From Actinomycetota bacterium (GTDB taxonomy: Bacteria > Actinomycetota > Acidimicrobiia > Acidimicrobiales > Ilumatobacteraceae): DNA of 41,522 nt. The position numbers and the translations under genes are program-made. The stretch spans positions 1 through 41,522 of the forward strand of contig VERK01000003.1 in the NCBI GenBank assembly GCA_018882725.1, written 5' to 3'. The notes under the pieces are model-generated. The model worked only from the letters and a program-made list of their open reading frames with translations. It was not told the DNA's origin and did not search any database. Shown piece by piece: positions 31,581 to 39,562 of this stretch (position 1 is the stretch's first letter; every line of letters starts with the position of its first letter).

Positions 31581-32393
31581 ATGTCGCTCTACGAACGATT
31601 CCGCGACCTGGTGCGCACCGAGACACCGGTGGCGTTGGCCACCGTGATCGACGGTCCGAACGTTGGCGCGAAGTTGATGGTCGTCCGTGAGGGCACCACC
31701 GAAACCGTCGAGGGTTCACTGGGCAACCCCGATCTCGACCGAGTGGCCGCCCGCGACGTCGCTGGCGAACTCGAAGCCGGACGCACCGGTGTCCGTCACT
31801 ACGGCCCGGAAGGTCAGGCCACACCGGAGGATCTCGTCGACACACCGACGGTGTCGGTGTTCATCGAGACCTTCGCTCCTCCGCCGCAGATGTGGATCTT
31901 CGGTGCCGTCGACTTCACTGCCGCTCTCGGGCGGGTGGCCAAGGTTCTCGGCTACCGCGTCACGGTGTGCGACGCACGAGAGATCTTCGCAACCAAGCGT
32001 CGTTTTCCGATGGCCGACGAAGTGATCGTGTCGTGGCCCGCACCCATGTTCGAACGCCGGGGCCACACCCTGGGCCCGCGCGATGCGGTGTGCATTCTCA
32101 CGCACGATCCCAAGTTCGACGTACCCGCGATCCAAGGCGCACTGGCCACCAGCGTCGGTTACATCGGCGTGATGGGAAGTCGCAAGACGCACAACAAGCG
32201 GCTCGAGCGTCTGGCCGAAGTGGGCGTGAGCAGCGCACGCGATCTCGAACGAATCATGTCACCGATCGGCCTCGACCTCGGTGGCCGCACACCCGAAGAA
32301 ACCGCCGTGGCCATCTGCGCCGAGATCATCGCTCGTCGCACTGGTCATGGCGCGACGAGCCTCAAGAACACTTCGGGCTCGATTCACTCGTGA
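31581..32393 (+). CDS. XdhC/CoxF-like protein with altered nucleotide-binding loop
   Basis: A 270-residue XdhC-family maturation factor. The N-terminal half matches the XdhC domain in outline, but EGSLGNPDLD replaces the cysteine-bearing SGGC motif. The C-terminal half is the Rossmann domain, where GAVDFTAAL at residues 108-116 stands where a GxGxxG loop is usual. Conserved ends GYIGVMGSRKTHNKRL and SPIGLDLGGRTPEETAVAICAEIIA are family-typical. With the preceding cysteine-bearing protein it could form one working unit split over two chains. ATG 31581 is chosen; GTG 31572, two bases after the previous stop, is possible and adds three residues. Confidence 0.82.
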   Translation: MSLYERFRDLVRTETPVALATVIDGPNVGAKLMVVREGTTETVEGSLGNPDLDRVAARDVAGELEAGRTGVRHYGPEGQATPEDLVDTPTVSVFIETFAPPPQMWIFGAVDFTAALGRVAKVLGYRVTVCDAREIFATKRRFPMADEVIVSWPAPMFERRGHTLGPRDAVCILTHDPKFDVPAIQGALATSVGYIGVMGSRKTHNKRLERLAEVGVSSARDLERIMSPIGLDLGGRTPEETAVAICAEIIARRTGHGATSLKNTSGSIHS

Positions 32394-32409
32394 CCGCCCC
32401 GCGGTTGGG

Positions 32410-33546
32410 CTAGACGATCACGAGTTCGTGATTGACACGATTCATCGGGTCGGGTCCGTCGTCGGACGCCACCACGATGTCCTCGAGGCGCATGCCCCAC
32501 CTTCCGGGGACGTAGATACCCGGCTCGACACTGAACGCGTGGCCGGCCGCGAGGGGCAGCGTGTTTCCGCTCACGATGTACGGATCTTCGTGCGCATCCA
32601 TTCCGATGCCGTGGCCGGTTCGGTGCACGAAGTACTCGCCCCATCCGGCCGCCGCGATCACGTCACGCGCGGCGGCATCGACGCGCTCGCACGGTGTGCC
32701 GACCACGGCCGATGCAACCGATGTCTGCTGCGCCTCGAGCAGAACCGCGTAGGCCGCGGCCAGATCGGCCGGCGGAGTTCCGATGTGCACGCACCGCGTG
32801 ATGTCACTGCAATAGCCGTTCATGGTGCCGCCGAAATCGCACAACACGATCTCGCCGTCCCGAATCACGCGTGACCCCGGATGGTGGTGAGGTGACGCGG
32901 CGTTCTCGCCGGCGGCGACGATCGCGAAGTTCACGACGTCGTGACCCTCGGCCAGGATGCGCGCCGACAGATCGGCCGACACTTGAGCCTCGGTGCGACC
33001 GACCAACGGAATCTCACCGGCCTGCAACTGCGCGGCGATGCGATCGACCGCCGCACCGGCCGCCCGCAGAGCCGCGATCTCGGCGTCGTCCTTGCGCATG
33101 CGCAACGGGCCGAGAACTTCCACCGAACGGACCCACGACACGGTGGGCAGATGAGCCAGCAAGTCGACGAGGAAACGGGCCCACATCTGATCGCCCACCG
33201 CAACCGTGCGCGCACCGACACTCGTGACCAATCGCGCCGTCAGAGCAATCGGGTCGTCGGTTTCGTTCCAGGGCAACATCGAGAAGATCTCGGGGCGTTC
33301 GACCACGCGCGGCGCTTCGAGTCGCGGGATGACGAGTGTGGCCGGCGCCTCGCGCGGCACCACCAGCATCGTGAGTCGTTCGAGGGGCATGGCGTGATAT
33401 CCGGCCAACCACGGCAGATCGAGTCCGACCGAGAGCAGCAGCACGTCGATACCGCGCTCGGCCATGGCTTCGCGAGTGCGCGCCATTCGCTGCGCGAACA
33501 CCTCGGTGGAAGTAACACCCTGCGACACGATGGAATGCCCGCTCAC
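32410..33546 (-). CDS. M24-family metallopeptidase (Xaa-Pro aminopeptidase type)
   Basis: A 378-residue pita-bread-fold peptidase. The N-terminal creatinase-like domain (residues 1-150) is followed by the catalytic domain with metal ligands in ILCDFGGTMNGYCSDITR (two Asp), HRTGHGIGMDAHE (His), SVEPGIYVPG (Glu) and MRLEDIVV (Glu). It removes an N-terminal residue before proline or acts on a related small amide. It has no signal peptide. GTG 33546 is fixed by a TAGTGT element 7 bases upstream. It is downstream of the pirin gene on the same strand but has its own promoter. Confidence 0.9.
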   Translation of the reverse strand: MSGHSIVSQGVTSTEVFAQRMARTREAMAERGIDVLLLSVGLDLPWLAGYHAMPLERLTMLVVPREAPATLVIPRLEAPRVVERPEIFSMLPWNETDDPIALTARLVTSVGARTVAVGDQMWARFLVDLLAHLPTVSWVRSVEVLGPLRMRKDDAEIAALRAAGAAVDRIAAQLQAGEIPLVGRTEAQVSADLSARILAEGHDVVNFAIVAAGENAASPHHHPGSRVIRDGEIVLCDFGGTMNGYCSDITRCVHIGTPPADLAAAYAVLLEAQQTSVASAVVGTPCERVDAAARDVIAAAGWGEYFVHRTGHGIGMDAHEDPYIVSGNTLPLAAGHAFSVEPGIYVPGRWGMRLEDIVVASDDGPDPMNRVNHELVIV

Positions 33547-33553
33547 GCTTCGA

Positions 33554-33559
33554 ACACTA
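33554..33559 (-). promoter_or_regulatory. -10 element (TAGTGT) for M24 peptidase
   Basis: TAGTGT on the minus strand lies 7 bases upstream of GTG 33546. Confidence 0.55.
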
Positions 33560-33577
33560 ATTGGCTTCGGCCCTGAA

Positions 33578-33592
33578 GAGCCGACCAGGCTC
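33578..33592 (-). terminator. Small hairpin at the pirin stop codon
   Basis: GAGCC, five bases, GGCTC form a perfect 5-base stem over the pirin stop region. The shared 14-base sequence CTGAGCCTGGTCGG covers the stop here and at 39046-39059. No T tract follows, so its use as a terminator is doubtful. Confidence 0.3.
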
Positions 33593-34472
33593 AGCGCGAA
33601 ACGCCCGATCCGGTGGCGACGATTCGGCCGAGTCGGCCGGCTTCGTAATCGTCGAACGCCTGGACGATCTCCTCACGGGTGTTCATGACGAACGGGCCGT
33701 ACCGCGCGATCGGTTCGAGCAGCGGCTCCCCCGACAACAAGAGAACGTCACATCCGTTCGGGCCGGCGACAATCGACATCGCTCCCGAGGATCGATCACC
33801 GACGACCATCACGCCCTCGTCACCTTCGACGTCGTTCACGGCGGCCGAGCCGATGAACACGTGGACGAGTGCGGTGTGTCCGTCGGGCACGTCGAACACG
33901 ATGGACTCGTCCGGCTTCAAGGTTGCATGGGCGTAGGCCATCGGACTGGTGGTGTCGACGATTCCGCGCACACCTTCCACTTCACCCGCGATCACTCGGA
34001 TGAGGCCACCGCCGGGTAGGACTCGTGAAGGAATTTCGTGCGCTTCGTAACCCTGGTAGCGCGGAGGAATCATCTTCTTGGCGGCCGGCAGGTTGACCCA
34101 CAACTGGAAGCCGTGCATGCGTCCACCTTCGCGCATGAGTCGGTCGCTAGGCATCTCGCTGTGCACGATGCCGGCTCCAGCCGTCATCCATTGCACGGCC
34201 CCAGGTGTGATGACACCGTGCCCACCGTTGGAGTCTCGGTGTTCCATCTCGCCGTGCATCATGTACGTGACCGTTTCGAAACCACGGTGGGGGTGATCGG
34301 GAGCCCCGATGGCGCGACCCGGTGCGTAATCGACCGGGCCCATCTCGTCGAGCAACAAGAACGGGTCGAGATTGTCGACCCGGGCGGTGGGGAACGGACG
34401 TCGCACCACGAATCCGCCACCCTCGGTCTGACGGACGGCCTGAATGGTGCCGGCGATCGGACGGTTCGACAT
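33591..34472 (-). CDS. Pirin-family cupin
   Basis: A 293-residue two-cupin protein of the pirin family. The N-terminal iron site is complete: PDHPHRGFETVTYMMHGEMEHRDS supplies the histidines and HSEM the last His/Glu. The second cupin is the usual degenerate one. Bacterial pirins include quercetinase-like oxygenases and regulators that bind pyruvate dehydrogenase in Serratia, an interesting parallel because this gene ends a lipoate/dehydrogenase operon; that link is inference. ATG 34472 shares its A with the lipBA stop (TGATG). A TTG at 34475 would be possible with a 4-base overlap. Confidence 0.88.
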   Translation of the reverse strand: MSNRPIAGTIQAVRQTEGGGFVVRRPFPTARVDNLDPFLLLDEMGPVDYAPGRAIGAPDHPHRGFETVTYMMHGEMEHRDSNGGHGVITPGAVQWMTAGAGIVHSEMPSDRLMREGGRMHGFQLWVNLPAAKKMIPPRYQGYEAHEIPSRVLPGGGLIRVIAGEVEGVRGIVDTTSPMAYAHATLKPDESIVFDVPDGHTALVHVFIGSAAVNDVEGDEGVMVVGDRSSGAMSIVAGPNGCDVLLLSGEPLLEPIARYGPFVMNTREEIVQAFDDYEAGRLGRIVATGSGVSR

Positions 34473-36127
34473 CAACGCCCCTTCGCGGTGAGAGCCACCG
34501 GAACCTCAGCGGCGTCGGCCGATTGACGTGCGTGATAACTCGAACGGGTGAGTGGGCTGGCCTCCACGTGGGCGATTCCGAACCCTTCACCGATCTGCTT
34601 CCACCGGGCGAACTCGTCGGGGTGGATCCAACGCGCGACCGGCAGGTGATGCGAAGTCGGTCGCAGGTACTGACCCATCGTCACGATGCTCACCCCGACC
34701 GAAGCCAGATCGGCGAGGCAACCGTCGACTTCGTCGACCGATTCGCCCATTCCGAGCACCAGACCCGACTTGGTGGTGAGACCGGCCGCGCGCGCGGCCG
34801 ACAGGACGCCCAGACTGCGTGCGTAACCGGCCGAGGGTCGCACTGCGCGCTGCAGGCGAGCCACCGTTTCGATGTTGTGATTGAACACGTCGGGGCGCGC
34901 GCGATACAGCGGAGCGAACGAGGCCACGTCGCCTTTGGCGTCGGACACCAGCGTCTCGACACGCGTGTGCGGGCTGCGTTCGCGAATGGCCTCGATGCAA
35001 GCCGCCACGTGTGACATGCCGCCGTCATCGAGGTCGTCACGCGCGACCATGGTGAGCACGGCGTGCGACAGGTTCATGCGCACGACCGCTTCGGCCACCC
35101 GCTGGGGTTCGTCGGCATCGGGAGCCTCGGGCTTTCGCGTGTCGACCAAGCAGAATCCACACGCACGGGTGCACCGCTCGCCGAGCACCATGAACGTGGC
35201 GGTGCCGTCGCGCCAGCATTCGGACAGGTTCGGACAACCAGCTTCTTCACACACGGTCACGAGGCCGAGGTCGCGCAGAGTCGACTTCACCGCGAGTACT
35301 TCGGGGCCGATCGAGACCTTGGGTCGCAGCCATTCAGGTTTGCGATCGGATACCTCGAGGCCACCCGAGACGCCGGCATCGTGCAAACGAGCGTTCGACC
35401 GCGAGCCGACGCGAACCGGCTCGCCTGGACCCTCGCCGCGCGAGAACCGCGACAAGTCGTCGGGGCGGTGAACCCAGGCGACGTCCTGTCGTTCGACCAT
35501 GCCATTGGCCCAGCGTTCGGCGGCCAGACGCACGACGATGTCGACCACGGCCCGCATCTCGACGTCGACACCTTCTTCGCGCAGAGAGGTGACCGGGCGA
35601 TCACCGATTCCGCACGGAACGATGTGTTCGCGCATGTAGGTGAGATCGGTGGACACGTTCAGTGCGAACCCGTGCATGGTGCGACCGTTGGCGAGTCGAA
35701 CGCCGATCGCGCAGATCTTGCGCGGATTGGGACCGTGCACATCGACCCACACGCCAGGAAAGTCGGGAAGGCGTCCGGCATCGGACACTCCGAGTTCGGT
35801 GAGCGTGTCGATCACGATCTGTTCGACGGCGCACACGTGTTGGGACGCACCGATGCGGTTGTCGAGCGAGATGATGGGGTAACCGACCAACTGGCCGGGC
35901 CCGTGATAGGTGATGTCGCCACCCCGCTTGACCGACACGAATTCGGCGCCCACTGCGGCCGGATCACACTTCAGGTTCTTGTCGAGCTCGGCTCGTGGGC
36001 CGTACGTGAACACGTGCGGGTGCTCGAGCAGGAGCAGATGGTCGTCGTGTCCGTGCTCGAACAACGCGGTCTGGAGCGCGAGAGCCTCCGAGTACGGGAC
36101 TCGGCCCAGCCAGCGCGCTCGGAGCAT
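34472..36127 (-). CDS. lipB-lipA: LipB-LipA fusion: octanoyltransferase plus lipoyl synthase
   Basis: One continuous 551-codon frame encodes both steps of lipoate assembly. Residues 1-225 are LipB, which moves an octanoyl group from acyl carrier protein to the target lysine: RGGDITYHGPGQLVGYPI (68-85), catalytic K137 in KICAIGVR and C172 in IVPCGIGDRPVTSL. Residues 262-551 are LipA, the radical-SAM enzyme that inserts two sulfurs. The auxiliary cluster uses C293, C298 and C304, the SAM cluster C319, C323 and C326 (CTRACGFC), and the C-terminal RSSYHA supplies the serine ligand at 529/530. The roughly 37-residue linker is Arg/Gly/Ser-rich. It starts 3 bases after the E2 stop. All active-site residues of both halves are intact. 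M210 or a linker GTG could allow separate LipA, but no stop separates the halves. Confidence 0.92.
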   Translation of the reverse strand: MLRARWLGRVPYSEALALQTALFEHGHDDHLLLLEHPHVFTYGPRAELDKNLKCDPAAVGAEFVSVKRGGDITYHGPGQLVGYPIISLDNRIGASQHVCAVEQIVIDTLTELGVSDAGRLPDFPGVWVDVHGPNPRKICAIGVRLANGRTMHGFALNVSTDLTYMREHIVPCGIGDRPVTSLREEGVDVEMRAVVDIVVRLAAERWANGMVERQDVAWVHRPDDLSRFSRGEGPGEPVRVGSRSNARLHDAGVSGGLEVSDRKPEWLRPKVSIGPEVLAVKSTLRDLGLVTVCEEAGCPNLSECWRDGTATFMVLGERCTRACGFCLVDTRKPEAPDADEPQRVAEAVVRMNLSHAVLTMVARDDLDDGGMSHVAACIEAIRERSPHTRVETLVSDAKGDVASFAPLYRARPDVFNHNIETVARLQRAVRPSAGYARSLGVLSAARAAGLTTKSGLVLGMGESVDEVDGCLADLASVGVSIVTMGQYLRPTSHHLPVARWIHPDEFARWKQIGEGFGIAHVEASPLTRSSYHARQSADAAEVPVALTAKGR

Positions 36128-36130
36128 CGA

Positions 36131-37516
36131 TCAGATCTCGGGTAGCCAGTCGCGGGACTCGAGGATGTCCTTCACGCGCACGAGGAAGCCGGCGGCGTAG
36201 GCACCATCGAACGCACGATGATCCCAACTCATGGCCAAGTTGCCGGTGGGATGAATGGCGATGCTCTCGCCCCCCGACGGCAACGTGACGACGACCGGTC
36301 GACGCACGATCGCATCGGTGGAGAGGATCGCCACTTGCGGCTGGTTGATGATCGGCATGGTGAGCACCGATCCGGCCGAGCCGTTGTTGGAGATGGTGAA
36401 GGTTCCACCCGAAATCTCGTCGGGCGACAACTTTCGACTGCGCGCGCGGCTCGCCAGATCGTTGATTTCGCGCGCGATCGCTCGCAGTCGCTTGCCCTCG
36501 GCGCTGCGCACGACCGGAACCAGCAGACCCTGGTAATCGAGGTCGACCGCGATGCCGAGATCGACGTAACGATGCACTACGAGATCGTCGCCGTTGATGC
36601 TCGCGTTCATGTGCGGGAAGTCGGCCAACGCATCGATGACTGCGCGAGCGATGAACGGCAAGTAGGTGAGGCTGTAACCCTCTTGCGCCTTGAACTCGGC
36701 CTTCACGCGATTGCGCGTGGAGTCGACGTTGGCGAAGTCGACCTCGACCACGCTGAACGCGTGCGGACTGACGTTCTTCGACATGACCATGTGCGAGCCC
36801 GTGGCCTTGCGAATCTTCGACAGCGACACGACCTCGTCGCGATCGCCCACACGCACAGTGGGCGCCGGCGCAGCGGGAGACGTTGTCGCAGCGGGGGCCG
36901 GCGTTGCCACCGGAGCTGGAACAGCCGCGGGAGCCGGAGTCGGCGCGGCGGCGGGTGCGGTCGCGGGGGCCGAGCCGTGCTTGTCGATGTGATCGAGCAC
37001 GTCTTCACGCGTGATTCGGCCACCAGGGCCAGACCCGGCGATGCGATCGACGTCGAGGCCGTGTTCGGCCACGAGACGACGCACGACCGGCGACAACAGA
37101 CGATTGTCGCCCGAGACGGCGGCCGCAGGTGCGGCTACCGGAGCAGGAGCCGGAGCAGGAGCCGGAGCAGGAGCCGGAGCCGGAGCAGGTGCCGGAGCCG
37201 GAGCAGGTGCCGGAGCAGGTGCCGGTGCCGGAGCAGGTGCCGGTGCCGGAGCAGGTGCCGGCGCAGGAGCCGGAGCCGAACCAGCGGCACCCACGACGGC
37301 GATGACCGCACCAACGGGAACCGTTTCGCCCTCGGGCACACGAATCTCGACGAGCACCCCCGCGACGGGTGACGGAACCTCAGTGTCGACCTTGTCGGTC
37401 GACACTTCGAACAACGGCTCGTCGGCCGCCACGGTGTCGCCCACCTTCTTGAACCAACGCGTGATGGTTCCTTCGGTGACCGTCTCACCCAACTGCGGGA
37501 GCGTGACCTCTGCCAT
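36131..37516 (-). CDS. 2-oxoacid dehydrogenase E2 (dihydrolipoyl acyltransferase)
   Basis: A 461-residue E2 core subunit. Residues 1-79 are a single lipoyl domain with the target K42 in STDKVDTE. Residues 81-126 are an unbroken Ala-Pro linker of 23 units. Residues 137-178 are the E3-binding domain (LLSPVVRRLVAEHGLDVDRI). A second Ala/Pro linker follows, and the catalytic domain ends with DHRAFDG (H433, D437). It carries acyl groups on its lipoyl arm between E1 and CoA. Whether it serves pyruvate, 2-oxoglutarate or branched-chain acids is not visible, and no E1 gene is present. SD AGAGGA lies 7 bases before ATG 37516. The E3 gene is directly upstream and the LipB-LipA gene directly downstream. 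Confidence 0.93.
   Translation of the reverse strand: MAEVTLPQLGETVTEGTITRWFKKVGDTVAADEPLFEVSTDKVDTEVPSPVAGVLVEIRVPEGETVPVGAVIAVVGAAGSAPAPAPAPAPAPAPAPAPAPAPAPAPAPAPAPAPAPAPAPAPAPAPVAAPAAAVSGDNRLLSPVVRRLVAEHGLDVDRIAGSGPGGRITREDVLDHIDKHGSAPATAPAAAPTPAPAAVPAPVATPAPAATTSPAAPAPTVRVGDRDEVVSLSKIRKATGSHMVMSKNVSPHAFSVVEVDFANVDSTRNRVKAEFKAQEGYSLTYLPFIARAVIDALADFPHMNASINGDDLVVHRYVDLGIAVDLDYQGLLVPVVRSAEGKRLRAIAREINDLASRARSRKLSPDEISGGTFTISNNGSAGSVLTMPIINQPQVAILSTDAIVRRPVVVTLPSGGESIAIHPTGNLAMSWDHRAFDGAYAAGFLVRVKDILESRDWLPEI
37139..37276. repeat. 138-base Ala-Pro repeat inside the E2 gene
   Basis: Minus-strand reading gives 23 Ala-Pro pairs, residues 81-126. At the DNA level it is a 6/12-base tandem repeat of GGAGCA or GGTGCC-type units with few third-base changes, so slippage by whole units would keep the frame and change linker length. 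Confidence 0.9.
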
Positions 37517-37534
37517 CGTGATTCCTCTCGATTC

Positions 37535-38944
37535 TCAGGCGTTCAGGCTTCGTCCGGTGAGCGACAACACCGTCTCGCCGAACAACTCGGACAGACTCGG
37601 GTGCGGTTGCACGAACTCGGCGATTTCGTCGACGGTGGCTTCCCAGTTGACGGCGAGATAGCCACCCGACAACTGCTCGGTGACCCACGGGCCGACCATG
37701 TGCACACCCAACACCTGTCCGGCCGAGCCATCGGCGTTGCGCTTGGCAACGATCTTCACGAGACCGTCGATCTCACCCAGGATCTGGGCCCGACTGTTGC
37801 CGCGGAACTGGTGCTTGGCCACGACGACGTCGAGGCCCTGTTCCTTGGCGGCGTCTTCGCCCGGTCCGGCCCAGGCAACTTCCGGATGGCAGTAGATGGC
37901 CCACGGCACGCGGTCGTACGCGATGGGTGCCGGGCCTTCGCCCAACAGGTGCTTCACGGCGAGGATCGCTTCGGCGTAGCCGACGTGTGCGAGTTGCGGC
38001 GTGTTGACGAGATCGCCGATGGCATACACGCCGGGCTCGCCGGTGCGACACCACGCATCGACTTCCACGAAGCCGCGTTCGGTGACCTTGACCGCTGTGC
38101 CCTGCAATCCGAGGAGATCGGCAAAGGGACGGCGGCCGACCGACACCACCACGGCATCGACTTCGAGTTGCTCTCCCTCGCCGAACGACACCACGGTTCC
38201 ACCTGACGCATTGGGTGTGTGGCCGTTCACCATCACACCGGTGCGGATGTCGATGTTCTTCTTCTTGAACGACTTCACGACAACGTTGGCGACGTCGGTG
38301 TCGAGGCCGGGAAGGATCTTGGGCAGACCTTCGAGAATCGTGACCTTCGAGCCGAGATCGGCGAAGGTGGACGCGAACTCACAACCGATCGCACCGCCGC
38401 CGATCACGGCGACGCGGGCCGGTACGTAATCGAGGTCGAGGACTTCGTCGCTCGTCATGATGGGTCCGCCGCGATCGAAACCGGGAATGGTGCGGGGCAC
38501 CGAACCGGCGGCGAGGATGACATTCGCCCCCTGAATGACAGTCGACGATCCATCGTTCATCGAAACGTTCACGGTGCGGTTGACGCCGAGCGATCCGGTG
38601 CCGTTGAACACGGTGACCTTGCGCGACTTGCAGAGACCGCCGATTCCCTTCACCAGACCATCGACGATCTTGCGCTTGCGCGCCTGGGTCACGGCGAAGT
38701 CGACCGACGGGGCCGAGGCGTTGATGCCGAAGTCGGCGGCGTGAGCCACGTGCCGGTACACCGACGCGGTCTCGAGAAACGCCTTGGCCGGAATGCACCC
38801 ACGGTTGAGACAGGTACCACCCAGAGCATCACGTTCGACCAGAGCCACGTTGACACCAGCCGATGCCGCGTACAGCGCAGCGCCGTAGCCTCCGGGACCT
38901 CCACCGATCACGACGAGATCAAATTGCTCGGCCGTACAGACCAC
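37535..38944 (-). CDS. lpd: Dihydrolipoyl dehydrogenase (E3)
   Basis: A 469-residue flavoprotein disulfide reductase that reoxidises the dihydrolipoyl arm of E2 and makes NADH. FAD-binding GGGPGGYGAALYA lies near residue 14, followed by the redox disulfide GGTCLNRGCIPAK, the NAD-binding GGGAIGCEFASTFADLG, and the C-terminal catalytic pair in QPHPSLSELFGE. All are intact. GTG 38944 is used because the protein then has a normal N-terminus. A GGAGG stretch touches this GTG, closer than a normal ribosome-binding site. It opens the operon lpd - E2 - lipBA - pirin. Homologous mercury and glutathione reductases lack the neighbouring E2 and lipoate genes. Confidence 0.93.
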   Translation of the reverse strand: MVCTAEQFDLVVIGGGPGGYGAALYAASAGVNVALVERDALGGTCLNRGCIPAKAFLETASVYRHVAHAADFGINASAPSVDFAVTQARKRKIVDGLVKGIGGLCKSRKVTVFNGTGSLGVNRTVNVSMNDGSSTVIQGANVILAAGSVPRTIPGFDRGGPIMTSDEVLDLDYVPARVAVIGGGAIGCEFASTFADLGSKVTILEGLPKILPGLDTDVANVVVKSFKKKNIDIRTGVMVNGHTPNASGGTVVSFGEGEQLEVDAVVVSVGRRPFADLLGLQGTAVKVTERGFVEVDAWCRTGEPGVYAIGDLVNTPQLAHVGYAEAILAVKHLLGEGPAPIAYDRVPWAIYCHPEVAWAGPGEDAAKEQGLDVVVAKHQFRGNSRAQILGEIDGLVKIVAKRNADGSAGQVLGVHMVGPWVTEQLSGGYLAVNWEATVDEIAEFVQPHPSLSELFGETVLSLTGRSLNA

Positions 38945-38953
38945 CTCCGCGAA

Positions 38954-38965
38954 CCAGGCGCCTGG
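38954..38965. promoter_or_regulatory. 12-base palindrome in the lpd leader
   Basis: CCAGGCGCCTGG is a perfect palindrome 9 bases upstream of the lpd GTG. A TACCTT at 38984-38989 on the minus strand could be the -10 element, which would place the palindrome within a short leader, near the ribosome-binding region. Confidence 0.35.
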
Positions 38966-39055
38966 GGCGCTGTGCAGGGCTTAAAGGTAGCCGGTGGGAC
39001 CTGCTTTCGAAGGCCCTGATGACCCCTGTCATGCTGGTGTCGAGTCCGACCAGGC

Positions 39056-39481
39056 TCAGGGTTTCCACTGGCTCTGTTCGCCCGCCCGCGTGTAGGCCAC
39101 GGCCTGCAACACCTCCACGGCCACGAATCGGACCGTGCAGGTGATCGGACCCTCGTCTGGCACGACGGTCCGCGCGTCGCAGGCTCCCGAGGTCACCGCG
39201 CCGCTCGGTTCGGTGATGTTGCCGTCCCCGAAAAGTCGCCAACCTTTCAGAACGCTTTCGCCCGGTACACCCGTCATCGTCACCACGGCGTCGGTGCCTT
39301 CCGGCCCGATCGTCACGCGATCGACCGACACGGTCATGTCGCCGAGCTGGGACGACTGGCCGACGGACAGAAACCGAACTTCTTGACGGTCGCCCGCGAG
39401 CTGGAACGCGAACACCACTCCGGCCAGAAGAATGAGCAACGCACAACCCGCCGACAACAGGAGCAAGGTTCGCGTCTTCAT
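39056..39481 (-). CDS. Small exported or membrane-anchored protein
   Basis: A 141-residue protein of unknown family. Residues 5-28 form one hydrophobic helix, either an uncleaved anchor or a signal sequence; the rest (QEVRFLSVGQSSQLGDMTVSV...) is beta-rich and extracytoplasmic, like a small immunoglobulin-type or DUF4352-like domain. C101 and C115 could form a disulfide. No enzyme motif is seen. Upstream of ATG 39481 a TAGGCT lies 9 bases away. It lies between the lpd gene and the TIGR01777 gene, and shares a divergent region with the latter. Confidence 0.6.
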   Translation of the reverse strand: MKTRTLLLLSAGCALLILLAGVVFAFQLAGDRQEVRFLSVGQSSQLGDMTVSVDRVTIGPEGTDAVVTMTGVPGESVLKGWRLFGDGNITEPSGAVTSGACDARTVVPDEGPITCTVRFVAVEVLQAVAYTRAGEQSQWKP

Positions 39482-39490
39482 GTGACGTTC

Positions 39491-39496
39491 AGCCTA
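39491..39496 (-). promoter_or_regulatory. -10 element (TAGGCT) for the small exported protein
   Basis: TAGGCT on the minus strand lies 9 bases upstream of ATG 39481; the spacing is longer than the main set, so this is a weaker call. Confidence 0.35.
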
Positions 39497-39550
39497 CGAA
39501 CGAGTCGTGAGATCTGTGCCCCTGATCAGGCACGCCTTCGCACTCGGTCG

Positions 39551-39556
39551 TAGCCT
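39551..39556 (+). promoter_or_regulatory. -10 element (TAGCCT) for TIGR01777 epimerase
   Basis: TAGCCT lies 6 bases upstream of GTG 39563. Confidence 0.55.
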
Positions 39557-39562
39557 GACCTC

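Noticed and set aside
36218..37372. Plus-strand 384-codon frame with long Arg-Ser runs
   Set aside because: It is antisense to the E2 gene, and the Arg-Ser pattern is the shadow of the Ala-Pro repeat.
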